From DATDAW01 sp036524675 (lineage in GTDB: Bacteria; Verrucomicrobiota; Verrucomicrobiia; Chthoniobacterales; DASVRZ01): DNA of 22,819 nt. Shown here piece by piece: positions 1-7,835 of this stretch. The stretch is from contig DATDBU010000083.1 in NCBI GenBank assembly GCA_036524675.1, forward strand, positions 1-22,819, in the 5' to 3' direction. The notes under the pieces were generated by a model that did not search any database, was not told the DNA's origin, and saw only the letters and a program-made list of their open reading frames with translations. Within the stretch, counting starts at the first letter, position 1. The number at the start of each line of letters is the position of its first letter. Made by a program: the position numbers and the translations under genes.

Positions 1-2
1 AG

Positions 3-404
3 GCGCGCAGCGGGATCGCCTCCTTTGATCGGCTCGTGGATCAAGTCATGGGGCAATTGCCTTACCGCGAAGCGCGAAGAGTCTTCTGGATCGTCGATAA
101 TGGCTCCTCGCATCGAGGGCAAAAAAGCGCAGAGCGCCTGCCCGCCCGCCACCGGCAATTGGTGCTGGTGCATGGTCCCGTCCACGCCAGTTGGCTCAAT
201 CAGATCGAAATCTATTTTTCCATTCTCCAACGCAAAGTTTTAACTCCAAACGACTTCCCTTCTCTATTGGCGCTTTCACAACGCCTTGCGGCTTTCGAAG
301 GTCACTACGAAAAGATCGCCAAACCTTTTCGTTGGGAGTTCTCCCGGCGCGACCTGTCCTTGCTCCTCAACAATCTTTCGACTCCACTCATGCTCGCCGC
401 CTGA
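3..404 (+). CDS. IS630-family transposase, C-terminal part (5' end outside window)
   Basis: The frame is open from the window edge to the stop at 402-404, so this is the distal part of a DDE transposase. Visible are the second catalytic region (WIVDNGSSHRG, with the Asp) and the third (HASWLNQIEIYFSILQRK, with the Glu), the pattern typical of the IS630/Tc1-mariner-like DDE domain. The first Asp and the N-terminal helix-turn-helix would lie to the left of position 1. The tail (WEFSRRDLSLLLNNL) resembles the usual end of these transposases. No terminal inverted repeat could be identified after the stop. It sits beside a series of broken genes, which fits an insertion-prone region. Whether the element is complete cannot be judged here. 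Confidence 0.85.
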   Translation, partial: ARSGIASFDRLVDQVMGQLPYREARRVFWIVDNGSSHRGQKSAERLPARHRQLVLVHGPVHASWLNQIEIYFSILQRKVLTPNDFPSLLALSQRLAAFEGHYEKIAKPFRWEFSRRDLSLLLNNLSTPLMLAA

Positions 405-542
405 TAATACGTGTGTGTATTTATGGAATCGTGTACTTAGCCGCCGGCCGTCACACGCTCCGCAGCCTATCAAGTCTGCCTCCTTACTTAACCACTTAAC
501 CCACGATGCCAGGTTTCAAGCGTAAAGGCGGGAGGCGCGCCA

Positions 543-885
543 ATGCCCCTCTCTCTATCGTCGATTCCCATTGAGGATCAACTGAGACTGGATGGTCCGA
601 TCGAACTGTTGAGCTTTACGGTAGCGTGCTGGTTTCGCTATTTGAGCGGGAAGGATGACAGAGGGAACGAGATAACGATGAAAGACCTATGGCTCCGAGA
701 TCGCGCGAGCTGGTGTTGGCTGGAGCAAAGACCCCGCGCCCTTGTTGGGGGTGCGCGAAGTCTTTAGCGAGGAATTGGCGCAATCGGCGAGATTTGTGAC
801 GCATGTCAGAGAGGCGTTGGCACGATTTTACGAACAAGGCGCTCGGGAGACGCTCGTGCAGACCATTTCGCGGACGTCCCGGTGA
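543..885 (+). pseudogene. Mannitol/fructuronate dehydrogenase-family C-terminal relic, frameshifted
   Basis: Three reading frames must be joined to recover one protein. From 543 one reads DGPIELLSFTVACWFRYLSG, which matches the C-terminal domain pattern of the mannitol 2-dehydrogenase / UxuB family (VAxWxRYLxG). Near 685 the frame moves to give PMAPRSRELVLAGAK, and near 730 it moves again to give DPAPLLGVREVFSEELAQSA, ending in ALARFYEQGARETL and the stop at 883-885. Both shifts are explained by single missing bases. The N-terminal NAD-binding domain is absent: similarity begins abruptly at about 540. The ancestor would have oxidised a hexitol or reduced a hexuronate. It is not expected to be functional. 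Confidence 0.75.
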
Positions 886-1190
886 CCGTTTCAGGCAATG
901 ACTGCGGCGCCTCCAATGCCGGGCTTATCGCTTCTTCGCTTCTTCAGTCTACGAAAGAGCTCTTCCTGCCGGGTTTCTCGATTGTATTCCTTGAAACCTT
1001 GGAAAAGCCGAGCGGGGCCGATCGCCCCACTCATCGAGCGTGGTGTTGTACCGGCAAGCGATCCAAGTCCAGATAACTCCTGACTTGTCGCGGCTGCGCT
1101 TCGCACCCAACGCTCCCTGGTTCGCAGAAGTAGAGCAAGTCGTAATCCCTGACATAAATCTGCCAAGCCTCGATTTCGCCAGCTAACTCC
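886..1190. other. Gap without a recognised gene
   Basis: Between the dehydrogenase relic and the first M20 relic I find no convincing gene. The minus strand has a short open stretch (about 1190 down to 1032) containing AWQIYVRDYDLLYFCEPGS, which looks protein-like but which I cannot assign to a family. It may be another eroded fragment. Confidence 0.4.
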
Positions 1191-1193
1191 GCG

Positions 1194-1707
1194 ATGCGGC
1201 ACGGCGCCGGTCACGCGGCCGCCCGCGTCATCACCTTCCTGCGCGACCGGGGTTGCGACGGTTGGTAAGCTTCGCTTCGAGCCGGACGCCGTCAACGTCA
1301 TTCCCTCACGTGCCATATTCACCGTCGACCTGCGCGATCCCGATGAGCGGAGGCTTCAAGCAGAGGAAGCAACGCTGGCTGCCTATCTCGACCAAGTGGC
1401 AGCGCAGGAGCAGGTGACCATTTCGGTTGAGCGGATGGCCCGTTTTGAAACTGTCACCTTCGACAAGAGGATCGTTGAGTTGGTCGAAACGACTGCCGCG
1501 TGCCGAGGTCTTGCCTCCAGGCGTATGACGTCGGGTGCCGGGCATGACGCCCGGATAATCGCACGCATCGCACCATCGGCGATGATTTTCGTGCCGAGAG
1601 TTGGCGGCATCAGCCACCATCCGCTGGAATTTACTCCCGAAGCCGATCTTTTCGCTGGCGCCAACATACTGCTCGACGTCGTCACCGAACTCGCAAGCGC
1701 TGAATAA
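1194..1707 (+). pseudogene. M20-family N-carbamoyl-amino-acid / allantoate amidohydrolase, C-terminal relic
   Basis: The segment from 1261 in frame gives VGKLRFEPDAVNVIPSRAIF followed by TVDLRDPDERRLQ, then RMTSGAGHDARIIARIAPSA and VPRVGGISHHPLEFTP, ending at 1707. This is the standard C-terminal half of the hydantoinase/carbamoylase (allantoate amidohydrolase) branch of M20 peptidases, including the SGAGHDA and GGISHxPxE segments near the metal site. Upstream, 1194-1245 reads MRHGAGHAAARVITFLRD in a different frame, which would precede it in the intact protein, so a frameshift lies at about 1245-1262. The N-terminal metal-binding half is missing. The stop overlaps the start region of the next M20 relic, as expected for two genes once in one operon. 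Confidence 0.75.
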
Positions 1708-1711
1708 AGAG

Positions 1712-1899
1712 AGAGACCATCCCAAGAGCGATTCTGACCTGAAGTCACTCGAACGGGAAATGAGGACATGGCGGCGAGACTTCCATGCTTATCCCGAGTT
1801 CGGTTTCCGGGGAAACGCACCTCAGCCTTTTGTGTGGCGGGCAAGCCGCGCGAGTTCGGCCTCAACGATGTCACAAAAGGTGTCGTGTGCATAAAATGA
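1712..1899 (+). pseudogene. M20D amidohydrolase (hippurate-hydrolase-like), N-terminal relic
   Basis: The frame reads LEREMRTWRRDFHAYPEFGF, the familiar opening of M20D amidohydrolases (LRxxRRDFHxxPExGF). At about 1811-1816 the frame changes and continues as RTSAFCVAGKPREFGLNDVT with a stop at 1897-1899; the intact family reads NRTAAFVAGKLREFGLDDV at this point. So only about the first 60 residues remain, with one frameshift, and the rest is gone. Because the coding trace begins right at the end of the previous M20 relic, both probably belonged to one catabolic operon for amide or ureide compounds. It is not functional. Confidence 0.7.
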
Positions 1900-1957
1900 A
1901 ATTTTGTATCTTGGAGTTGACGATCGTCCGCCTTATGGCAACTATCGCATCACGCAT

Positions 1958-1971
1958 TGAACGTTGGTTCA
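1958..1971. promoter_or_regulatory. Candidate operator palindrome upstream of the SorC-type regulator
   Basis: TGAAC at 1958-1962 and GTTCA at 1967-1971 form a perfect 5-base inverted repeat around GTTG, 50 bases before the regulator start. The left arm extends to ATTGAAC. From memory, the B. subtilis SorC-family protein DeoR binds a palindrome with ATTGAA arms, so autoregulation through this site is plausible. No other clear copy was seen between 1900 and 2020. Its role is inference. Confidence 0.4.
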
Positions 1972-2020
1972 TTATTGAGTCCACGTTTGCCGCGATTGAT
2001 TCCACGCAGGTGCCCCCTCA

Positions 2021-3091
2021 ATGAACAACAGCTCCACGCCCAAAGCCGCGCTTGATGCCGGAAAGACACTTTCGCCGGGCTCGCGTGAAAGGCGTTCACC
2101 GGATGCTCGCCAACCGGCGATTTTTTCCTTGGCTCACGGGATGAGATCGAATCAGGACAAAAAGAACGATTTGGCTACCCGGGTCGCGTGGATGTATTAC
2201 GTCGCCAAACAAACCCAACAGGATATCGCCACGGCGCTGGATCTATCCCGGCAAACCGTAAACCGCCTCATCGCGCTGGCCTCCGATCGCGGATTGGTCA
2301 TTGTCCGCTTCAATCATCCTCTGGGCGAATGCGTGGACCTTGCAGAGCGCCTTTGTAAGCGTTTTAGCCTCAGCTTCTGTGAAATAGCGCCGTTGGAACC
2401 CGAATTTTCCGGTTCGCCCTTGGAAAGTATCGCGACCGTCGGAGCCGCCGTGCTCGAGCGTTACCTGGCGGATCCCAAACTTGCTGTGCTCGCAACCGGC
2501 GCAGGGCGGACGTTGCGAGCCGTGATCGACGGCGCCGCCGAGATACGCCTTCCGAATCTCAAAGTAATATCCATCACTGGAAGTGTTGCATCGGACGGCT
2601 CGTTCAGTCGCTATAACGCTGGCCTTCGCGCGGCGGATCTAACCGGTGGAAAACACTTTCTGCTGCCGGTCCCGCTGGTAGCCGAATCGCCGGAGGCGAA
2701 AGAACGTTGGTGCGCCCACGAACTCTATCATCGCGTTCAGACTCTTTACGGGCAATCGGACGTCGCCCTCATCGGTATCGGCCCCATCGCAGCGAAATGC
2801 CCCATGGTGGAGGACGGCTTCATTACCCGACAGGAAGCCGAAGACTTGGTTTCGCTCGGAGCCGTCAGTGATCTTCTCGGCTGGCCGCTGGACAGAAACG
2901 GGAAACTCGTTAGCTCAGCGGTCGCCAAACGCGTCACCAGCATGCCTTTGCCAACGCTGGCTAGCCGCCCCGTCATCGCATTTGCCGGCGGCGAAGAACG
3001 TGTCCAGGCCATCCTGGCTGCCCTTCGTGGGCACTGGATCTCCGGCCTGGTGACCGATCAGCAGACCGCCCGGCGGCTCCTGATTTTGTAA
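2021..3091 (+). CDS. SorC/DeoR-type sugar-binding transcriptional regulator
   Basis: The N-terminal part has a helix-turn-helix at about residues 64-92 (TQQDIATALDLSRQTVNRLI), followed by a long sugar-phosphate-isomerase-like effector domain. Segments typical of the SorC family are visible, such as VLATGAGRTLRAVI, the ITGSVASDGS region and VALIGIGPI. Such proteins respond to phosphorylated sugars and usually control the adjacent sugar operon, here the dehydrogenase, ABC importer and galactose genes. SorC proteins are usually about 310-330 residues; starting at 2021 gives 356 and an unconserved basic, Ser/Pro-rich leader. The ATG at 2141 (MRSNQDKKNDLATR) gives 316 residues and may be the real start. 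It lies 26 bases before the dehydrogenase gene. A palindrome upstream at 1958 is a candidate binding site. Confidence 0.88.
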   Translation: MNNSSTPKAALDAGKTLSPGSRERRSPDARQPAIFSLAHGMRSNQDKKNDLATRVAWMYYVAKQTQQDIATALDLSRQTVNRLIALASDRGLVIVRFNHPLGECVDLAERLCKRFSLSFCEIAPLEPEFSGSPLESIATVGAAVLERYLADPKLAVLATGAGRTLRAVIDGAAEIRLPNLKVISITGSVASDGSFSRYNAGLRAADLTGGKHFLLPVPLVAESPEAKERWCAHELYHRVQTLYGQSDVALIGIGPIAAKCPMVEDGFITRQEAEDLVSLGAVSDLLGWPLDRNGKLVSSAVAKRVTSMPLPTLASRPVIAFAGGEERVQAILAALRGHWISGLVTDQQTARRLLIL

Positions 3092-3117
3092 TTCTTTCAC
3101 TAACCCACACTAACATC

Positions 3118-4194
3118 ATGCCAACTATCGAGTCATTCATGAGCGGAGCTCTGCTCCCCGGAAACAGCACTACCGTCCTCAAGCAATTCGCCGTTCCGGA
3201 ACCGGGCCACGGCGAAGTTCTTCTGCGGATGAAAGCCTCAACGATCTGTGGCTCCGACATCCGGTGCATCTATCACGAGCACCTCGGCAAAGGCCCCGAA
3301 GGCTATCAAGGCGTTATCGCCGGCCACGAACCCTGCGGGCAAATCGTCAAAACCGGCCCCGGCTGCCGTCACTTCGGAGAGGGCGACCGCGTCATCGTCT
3401 ATCATATCTCCGGCTGCGGTGTCTGTAATGATTGCCGACGCGGATACATGATTTCCTGCACCAGCGAAAAATACCGGCGCGCCTACGGCTGGCAGCGCGA
3501 TGGCGGCATGGCCGAATATCTCATTGCTGAGGAGAAAGATCTCCTGCATTTGCCTGACTCGCTCAGCTATGTGGACGGCGCGCAGGTAGCTTGCGGATTC
3601 GGAACGGTTTACGAAGGGCTCGAAAAAATCGGAATTAGCGGCAATGACGCCGTACTAATTACTGGTCTTGGTCCGGTCGGCCTGGCTGCGGCGGCCCTCA
3701 GCAAAAAACTGGGAGCTAACAAAATCATCGGCATTGATGTCCTCCCCGAGCGCCTGCAAATCGCCAAAGACCTTCGTCTCTGCGACGAAGTCCTCCTGTC
3801 GGGCCCCGATAACGTTGCGGAGGTGCGCGCTCTCACCGGCGGCCACGGAGTCGAACGCGCTGTCGATTGTTCGGCGCATCACGCCGCCCGCGCGACTGCC
3901 ATTCGCGCCACGCGCAAATGGGGCCGGATCGTGCTCATCGGCGAAGGCGGCAAACTGGAATTGAATCCTTCGCCTGACATGATTCACGACCAGAAAACGC
4001 TCTACGGTTCCTGGGTCACTTCGACCTGGCGCATGGAAGAACTCGTCGAGCGCCTCGTCCGCTGGAATCTGCATCCTGCCGAACTCGTTACGCATCGTTT
4101 CAGCCTCGACCACGTCAGCGACGCCTATGCCCTCATGTCCTCTGGCCGCTGCGGCAAAGTCGCCGTCGTGTTCGACGAAGAAGTGCCTGCCTGA
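3118..4194 (+). CDS. Zinc-dependent medium-chain alcohol/polyol dehydrogenase
   Basis: At 358 residues this is a full-length medium-chain dehydrogenase. Catalytic zinc ligands are visible as Cys44 (TICGSD) and His70-Glu71 (AGHEPCG). The structural zinc lobe has Cys100, Cys103, Cys106 and Cys114 (CGVCNDCRRGYMISC). The Rossmann fold begins around 180 with GLGPVGLA, and Asp at the end of the second strand (GIDVLPER) favours NAD over NADP. The family includes sorbitol, galactitol, threonine and related dehydrogenases; the substrate cannot be read from sequence. Placed between the regulator and the sugar importer, it probably oxidises the imported sugar alcohol or sugar, or a side product of it. 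No Shine-Dalgarno sequence is evident before the ATG. Confidence 0.88.
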   Translation: MPTIESFMSGALLPGNSTTVLKQFAVPEPGHGEVLLRMKASTICGSDIRCIYHEHLGKGPEGYQGVIAGHEPCGQIVKTGPGCRHFGEGDRVIVYHISGCGVCNDCRRGYMISCTSEKYRRAYGWQRDGGMAEYLIAEEKDLLHLPDSLSYVDGAQVACGFGTVYEGLEKIGISGNDAVLITGLGPVGLAAAALSKKLGANKIIGIDVLPERLQIAKDLRLCDEVLLSGPDNVAEVRALTGGHGVERAVDCSAHHAARATAIRATRKWGRIVLIGEGGKLELNPSPDMIHDQKTLYGSWVTSTWRMEELVERLVRWNLHPAELVTHRFSLDHVSDAYALMSSGRCGKVAVVFDEEVPA

Positions 4195-4251
4195 GACTCG
4201 AGACTTTCTCTCCCGGCAAACCACCACCAAGCCCGGAACCTGTTTTACTCC

Positions 4252-5247
4252 ATGAACATAAAACCACACGTTGCTACAAAACATCCCCGTACATCCGTTT
4301 CAATCCGATCACTCTTGCGCCGGGTCGTCCCCAGCGCTCTGGCGATCGCCGCACTAGCTTTTTCCAGTTGCTCCAAACCGAACCCTTCGACCGGCTCAAC
4401 CGAGAAGAAGTCAACTCTGAAAATCGGCGTGTCCTTCCAGGAAATGGAAAATCCCTATTTCGTGGCGATGAAGAGTGCCTTCGACGAGGCGGCGAAGGCT
4501 ATCGGTGCCGAATTGATAGTCACCGATGCTCGGCACGATGTCACTAAGCAGACCAGCGATATTGAGGATCTCATCCAGAAAAAAATTAACATACTCATCA
4601 TTAATCCCACAGACACTGTCGGCGTCGAAGGTGCCGTGCGGGATGCCAAGCAAGCCGGCATCGTTGTCGTCGCTGTGGATGCTCCCGCTGCCGGTCCCAT
4701 CGACAGCTTCGTGGGGTCGAAAAATTACGACGCCGGTTTTCTTGCTGGCGACTATCTTGGTAAAATTCTCAACGAGAAAGGGAGCGTTGCCATTCTCGAC
4801 GGCATACCATCGGTCGGGATTCTGGATCGTGTCCGTGGCTTTAAAGACGCCATTGCCAAGTATCCCGGCGTCAAGATTGTCGATGTTCAGAACGGCAAAC
4901 AAGAGCGAAGCACGGCCCTTTCAGTTACGGAAAACATAATCCAGGCCCACCCCGATCTCACGGGCTTGTTCAGCGTCAACGACACAGGCTCGTTTGGTGC
5001 AGTGAGTGCCATCAAAGCCGCCGGAAAGGACATTGCCGTCGTCAGCGTGGACGGTCAACCCGAGGCCGTCACTGCCATTGCAGAAGGCGGTGTTTTCAAG
5101 GCGACATCCGCCCAACTTCCACGCGACCAGGCGCGCATCGGCCTTAGTATCGCTCTCGCAAAATATTTGGGAGCTAATATTCCGAAGGAAATCCCAATAG
5201 ACGTTACGCTCTTGACGAAGGACAACGCCAAAGGCTTCGTCTGGTAA
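4252..5247 (+). CDS. Sugar ABC transporter substrate-binding lipoprotein (RbsB/MglB type)
   Basis: The protein has 331 residues. A basic leader and hydrophobic stretch (residues 20-38) end in AFSSC with Cys40, a plausible though not ideal lipobox, followed by a Ser/Thr/Pro-rich linker. The mature part is a two-lobe periplasmic sugar-binding fold (Peripla_BP_4): KIGVSFQEMENPYFVAMKSA opens lobe one, IINPTDTVGVEGAVRDAKQA is the typical hinge-region strand and helix, and VVSVDGQPEAVTAIAEG lies in the second lobe. It would capture a monosaccharide in the periplasm and deliver it to the permease and ATPase encoded next. Given galK and galT downstream, galactose or a galactoside is the likely ligand, but this is inferred from context. 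The gene ends 19 bases before the ATG that probably once opened the ATPase gene. Confidence 0.88.
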   Translation: MNIKPHVATKHPRTSVSIRSLLRRVVPSALAIAALAFSSCSKPNPSTGSTEKKSTLKIGVSFQEMENPYFVAMKSAFDEAAKAIGAELIVTDARHDVTKQTSDIEDLIQKKINILIINPTDTVGVEGAVRDAKQAGIVVVAVDAPAAGPIDSFVGSKNYDAGFLAGDYLGKILNEKGSVAILDGIPSVGILDRVRGFKDAIAKYPGVKIVDVQNGKQERSTALSVTENIIQAHPDLTGLFSVNDTGSFGAVSAIKAAGKDIAVVSVDGQPEAVTAIAEGGVFKATSAQLPRDQARIGLSIALAKYLGANIPKEIPIDVTLLTKDNAKGFVW

Positions 5248-5336
5248 CCCTCCACAATACTCATCAATGATCCATTCTTCGACTGACCGCGAGCCCGCGC
5301 CGGAGGCCTCGCAGTCGTCACAAAATCTGCTCGAAT

Positions 5337-6824
5337 TTGCGAGGCATCCAAAAGCGTTTCGCCGGCGTCATCGCTCTAAAAGGTGTCGACCTGACCCTGT
5401 ATCGTAGCGAAATTCTGGCTCTTCTTGGCGAGAACGGCGCCGGAAAATCAACGCTCATGAAGGTTCTTTCCGGTGTGCATCAACCGACTGCTGGCAGTAT
5501 CTGGTTTGAAGGGAATGAGGTCACCTTCGCCAGTCCGCGTGAGGCTCAGGATATGGGCATTAGCATCATCTATCAAGAATTCAGCCTGATTCCCTATCTT
5601 TCCGCCGCGGAAAATATCTTCTTCGGCCGCGAGAAACGAACCCGTCTGGGAACGCTCGACAAGCTTTCCATGAAGCGGGAAGCCACGGAGCTTCTGGGGA
5701 AGTTCGGGGTCCATCTCGACGTTTCTATACCGGTTGCACAGCTAAGCATTGCCGAGCAGCAGTTCGTCGAAATTGCCAAGGCCCTTGCACGTGATACGCG
5801 CATCCTTATCCTCGACGAGCCGACCGCCACGCTAACCTCGCAGGAAGTTGAGCGCCTTTTCCGTGTCATGCGCGATCTCAAGCGTGCCGGCGTGGCAATG
5901 ATATTCATCTCACATCATCTCGATGAGATCTTCGAGATCGCCGACCGCGTCCAATGTCTCAGGGATGGTCAGACAATTGGCACTAAAGCCATCGCCGAAT
6001 GCAACACCGAGGGCTTGGTTAGAATGATCGCCGGGCGTGACATTACGCACAGTTTCCCGCAAAAAGCGGAAACGAATTCCGGGGCCGTCGTTCTTGATAT
6101 CCGCAACCTACAGCGCAAACCGCACCTGCCACAAATCAGCTTCCAGTTGCGCGCAGGCGAAATTCTTGGCTTCGCCGGGCTTATTGGCTCTGGACGCACC
6201 GAAGTCGTCCGCGCCATTATCGGCGCGGACCAGTGCCATAGGCGGGACGTCGCTTTTCAAGGAAAGCGATTCTCTCCACAAAGCCCTTCTGATTCCCGGT
6301 CGGCAGGTGTCGGACTGCTACCCGAAGACCGCAAGCGACAAGGACTTATTCTGTCGTTTTCCGTCGCGGACAACATCATGTTAACCAATTTACCGCAGAT
6401 CTGCCATCCAGTGCTTCGGACGATAAGCGGAGCACGCGGCAACGCGACAGTGAAAAGTTATATTGAAAGCGTCCGCATCAAAACTCCTTCGGGACACCAG
6501 GCTGTGCGCAATCTTAGCGGAGGCAATCAGCAGAAGGTTGTCATCGCCAAATGGCTCAACGCCGATTGCCAGGTGCTCATTTTCGATGAGCCCACGCGCG
6601 GCATCGACGTTGGAGCAAAGGCCGAAATCTATGACTTGATGCGAAAGCTGACGGCAAAAGGTGTCTCAATTATCATGATCTCTTCGGAATTACCCGAAGT
6701 CGTCGGAATGAGCGACCGCGTCATCGTCATGCGGCAACATCGCATCGAGAAAATTATCGAAAACCACGAACACATCACCGCGGAGAACATCATGTTTTAC
6801 GCCACAGGAGCCCACCATGCTTGA
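5337..6824 (+). CDS. Sugar ABC transporter ATP-binding protein, double ATPase (RbsA/MglA type); N-terminus frameshifted
   Basis: Two ATPase modules are fused, as usual for this family. The first has Walker A GENGAGKST (31-39 counting from a TTG at 5337), signature LSIAEQQ (136-142) and Walker B ILILDEPTATL. The second has a degenerate Walker A (GLIGSGRTE, 281-289), a canonical signature LSGGNQQK (393-400) and VLIFDEPTRGID. The natural start is probably ATG 5267, whose frame ends in QNLLEF; the family pattern LLEFRGIQKRF is restored by removing one G near 5339. So either an insertion lies there or the sequence has an error. Starting at TTG 5337 loses the first beta strand. The stop overlaps the permease start by 8 bases. 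The protein would energise uptake of the sugar bound by the upstream lipoprotein. Confidence 0.85.
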   Translation: MRGIQKRFAGVIALKGVDLTLYRSEILALLGENGAGKSTLMKVLSGVHQPTAGSIWFEGNEVTFASPREAQDMGISIIYQEFSLIPYLSAAENIFFGREKRTRLGTLDKLSMKREATELLGKFGVHLDVSIPVAQLSIAEQQFVEIAKALARDTRILILDEPTATLTSQEVERLFRVMRDLKRAGVAMIFISHHLDEIFEIADRVQCLRDGQTIGTKAIAECNTEGLVRMIAGRDITHSFPQKAETNSGAVVLDIRNLQRKPHLPQISFQLRAGEILGFAGLIGSGRTEVVRAIIGADQCHRRDVAFQGKRFSPQSPSDSRSAGVGLLPEDRKRQGLILSFSVADNIMLTNLPQICHPVLRTISGARGNATVKSYIESVRIKTPSGHQAVRNLSGGNQQKVVIAKWLNADCQVLIFDEPTRGIDVGAKAEIYDLMRKLTAKGVSIIMISSELPEVVGMSDRVIVMRQHRIEKIIENHEHITAENIMFYATGAHHA

Positions 6825-7221
6825 ACAAACCCCTACCGCCGAATCCATTAAATCCGACGCCGCCACCACATTAAAAGCGAAAGGCAGTGCAATCGCGGAC
6901 TTTCTCGCTCGCAACCCTGTCATGTTTTCACTGATCGGGCTGGTTGCACTCTGCATTTTCCTTTCATTTTCCTCGACCGAATTCCTTACGGAAAACAACT
7001 TTCGCAATATCTTCCGACAAGTCTCCATTAACGCCATTATTGCGGTGGGAATGACGATTGTGATCCTGACAGCCGGCGTCGATCTTTCTGTCGGATCCGT
7101 GATGGCGCTCAGTATGACCATTGCGGCGGGTGTTATGGTAAAACTCAACCTACCTCCGAGCGTCGCGATCGTGCTAGCGCTGCTGGCGGGAGGGCTATTT
7201 GCGCATTCAACGGTATTATGA
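6817..7221 (+). CDS. Sugar ABC transporter permease (RbsC type), N-terminal half of a split gene
   Basis: This encodes the first 134 residues of a BPD_transp_2 permease: a soluble leader, a transmembrane stretch at about 38-53, and the conserved GVDLSVGSVMALS motif near residue 90. Near 7200 the frame is broken: the family expects Gly-Ala-Phe-Asn-Gly-Ile-Met after GGLF, which is recovered by adding one G after position 7200. As written the frame ends at 7219-7221 after HSTVL. The stop overlaps the ATG of the C-terminal half (ATGA at 7218-7221). A good ribosome binding site, AGGAG at 6806-6810, lies six bases before the ATG. Together 6817-7826 would encode about 336 residues, the normal size for the family. 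Confidence 0.85.
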   Translation: MLEQTPTAESIKSDAATTLKAKGSAIADFLARNPVMFSLIGLVALCIFLSFSSTEFLTENNFRNIFRQVSINAIIAVGMTIVILTAGVDLSVGSVMALSMTIAAGVMVKLNLPPSVAIVLALLAGGLFAHSTVL

Positions 7222-7826
7222 TCGCATACGTCAGACTTCCGGCTATCATTGTGACGCTTGCAACCATGGAGATTCCGCGCGGTCTTGGCTTGCTCTATTC
7301 CGGCGGGTACCCTCTCTCAGGATTGCCGTCTTCTTTTTCCTTCTGGGGACGCGGAACGGTGCTTGGCATTGAAACACCTATCATAGTCATGTTCGGGGTG
7401 TTTCTTCTGGCGTGGTTGCTGCTCAATCAATTTCCGTTCGGGCGTTACATTTACGGCATCGGCGGCAACGAAGAAGCGGTACGACTTTCGGGCATCCGTG
7501 TCCGACGCTATAAATTTCTCGCCTACGCCTTGAGCGGGCTCACAGCAGCGATCAGCGGCGTTGTGCTTGCTTCACGACTTAACTCCGGGCAACCAAACGC
7601 TGGTCAGGGCTTTGAACTAGACGCTATCGCCGCGGTCGTGTTAGGGGGGACCAGCATTGCCGGTGGAAAGGGCCATATTTTCGGAACTCTGATCGGTGCG
7701 CTCACATTAGGCGTTCTTAACAACGGCCTAAACCTGATGGAAGTCTCGCCTTACATGCAGAAAGTTCTCAAGGGCGTGATCATTCTGCTGGCTATCTATG
7801 CGGGAACTCTTAAGCGCGATCGTTAA
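7218..7826 (+). CDS. Sugar ABC transporter permease (RbsC type), C-terminal half of a split gene
   Basis: The 202 residues start at what would be an internal Met of the intact permease (MIAYVRLPAIIVTLATME). They contain conserved RbsC-type segments: YGIGGNEEAVRLSGIRVRR in the cytoplasmic loop, GFELDAIAAVVLGGTSIAGG, and GTLIGALTLGVLNNGLNL in the last membrane helices. Several hydrophobic helices are evident. The ATG overlaps the stop of the N-terminal half as ATGA, so termination-reinitiation could yield two pieces, but a one-base deletion or a sequence error is the simplest explanation. It is followed 9 bases later by the galactokinase gene. Confidence 0.85.
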   Translation: MIAYVRLPAIIVTLATMEIPRGLGLLYSGGYPLSGLPSSFSFWGRGTVLGIETPIIVMFGVFLLAWLLLNQFPFGRYIYGIGGNEEAVRLSGIRVRRYKFLAYALSGLTAAISGVVLASRLNSGQPNAGQGFELDAIAAVVLGGTSIAGGKGHIFGTLIGALTLGVLNNGLNLMEVSPYMQKVLKGVIILLAIYAGTLKRDR

Positions 7827-7835
7827 AGGATAATC

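Noticed and set aside
891..1322. Minus-strand frame of 143 codons between the relics
   Set aside because: It runs antisense through the M20 relic and has no family pattern; only a short part in another frame looked protein-like.
1470..1495. Sequence TTGAGTTGGTCGAAAC resembling a dispersed GAGCTTGTCGAA-type repeat
   Set aside because: It encodes IVELVETTAA, an expected part of the M20 amidohydrolase reading, so coding similarity explains it.
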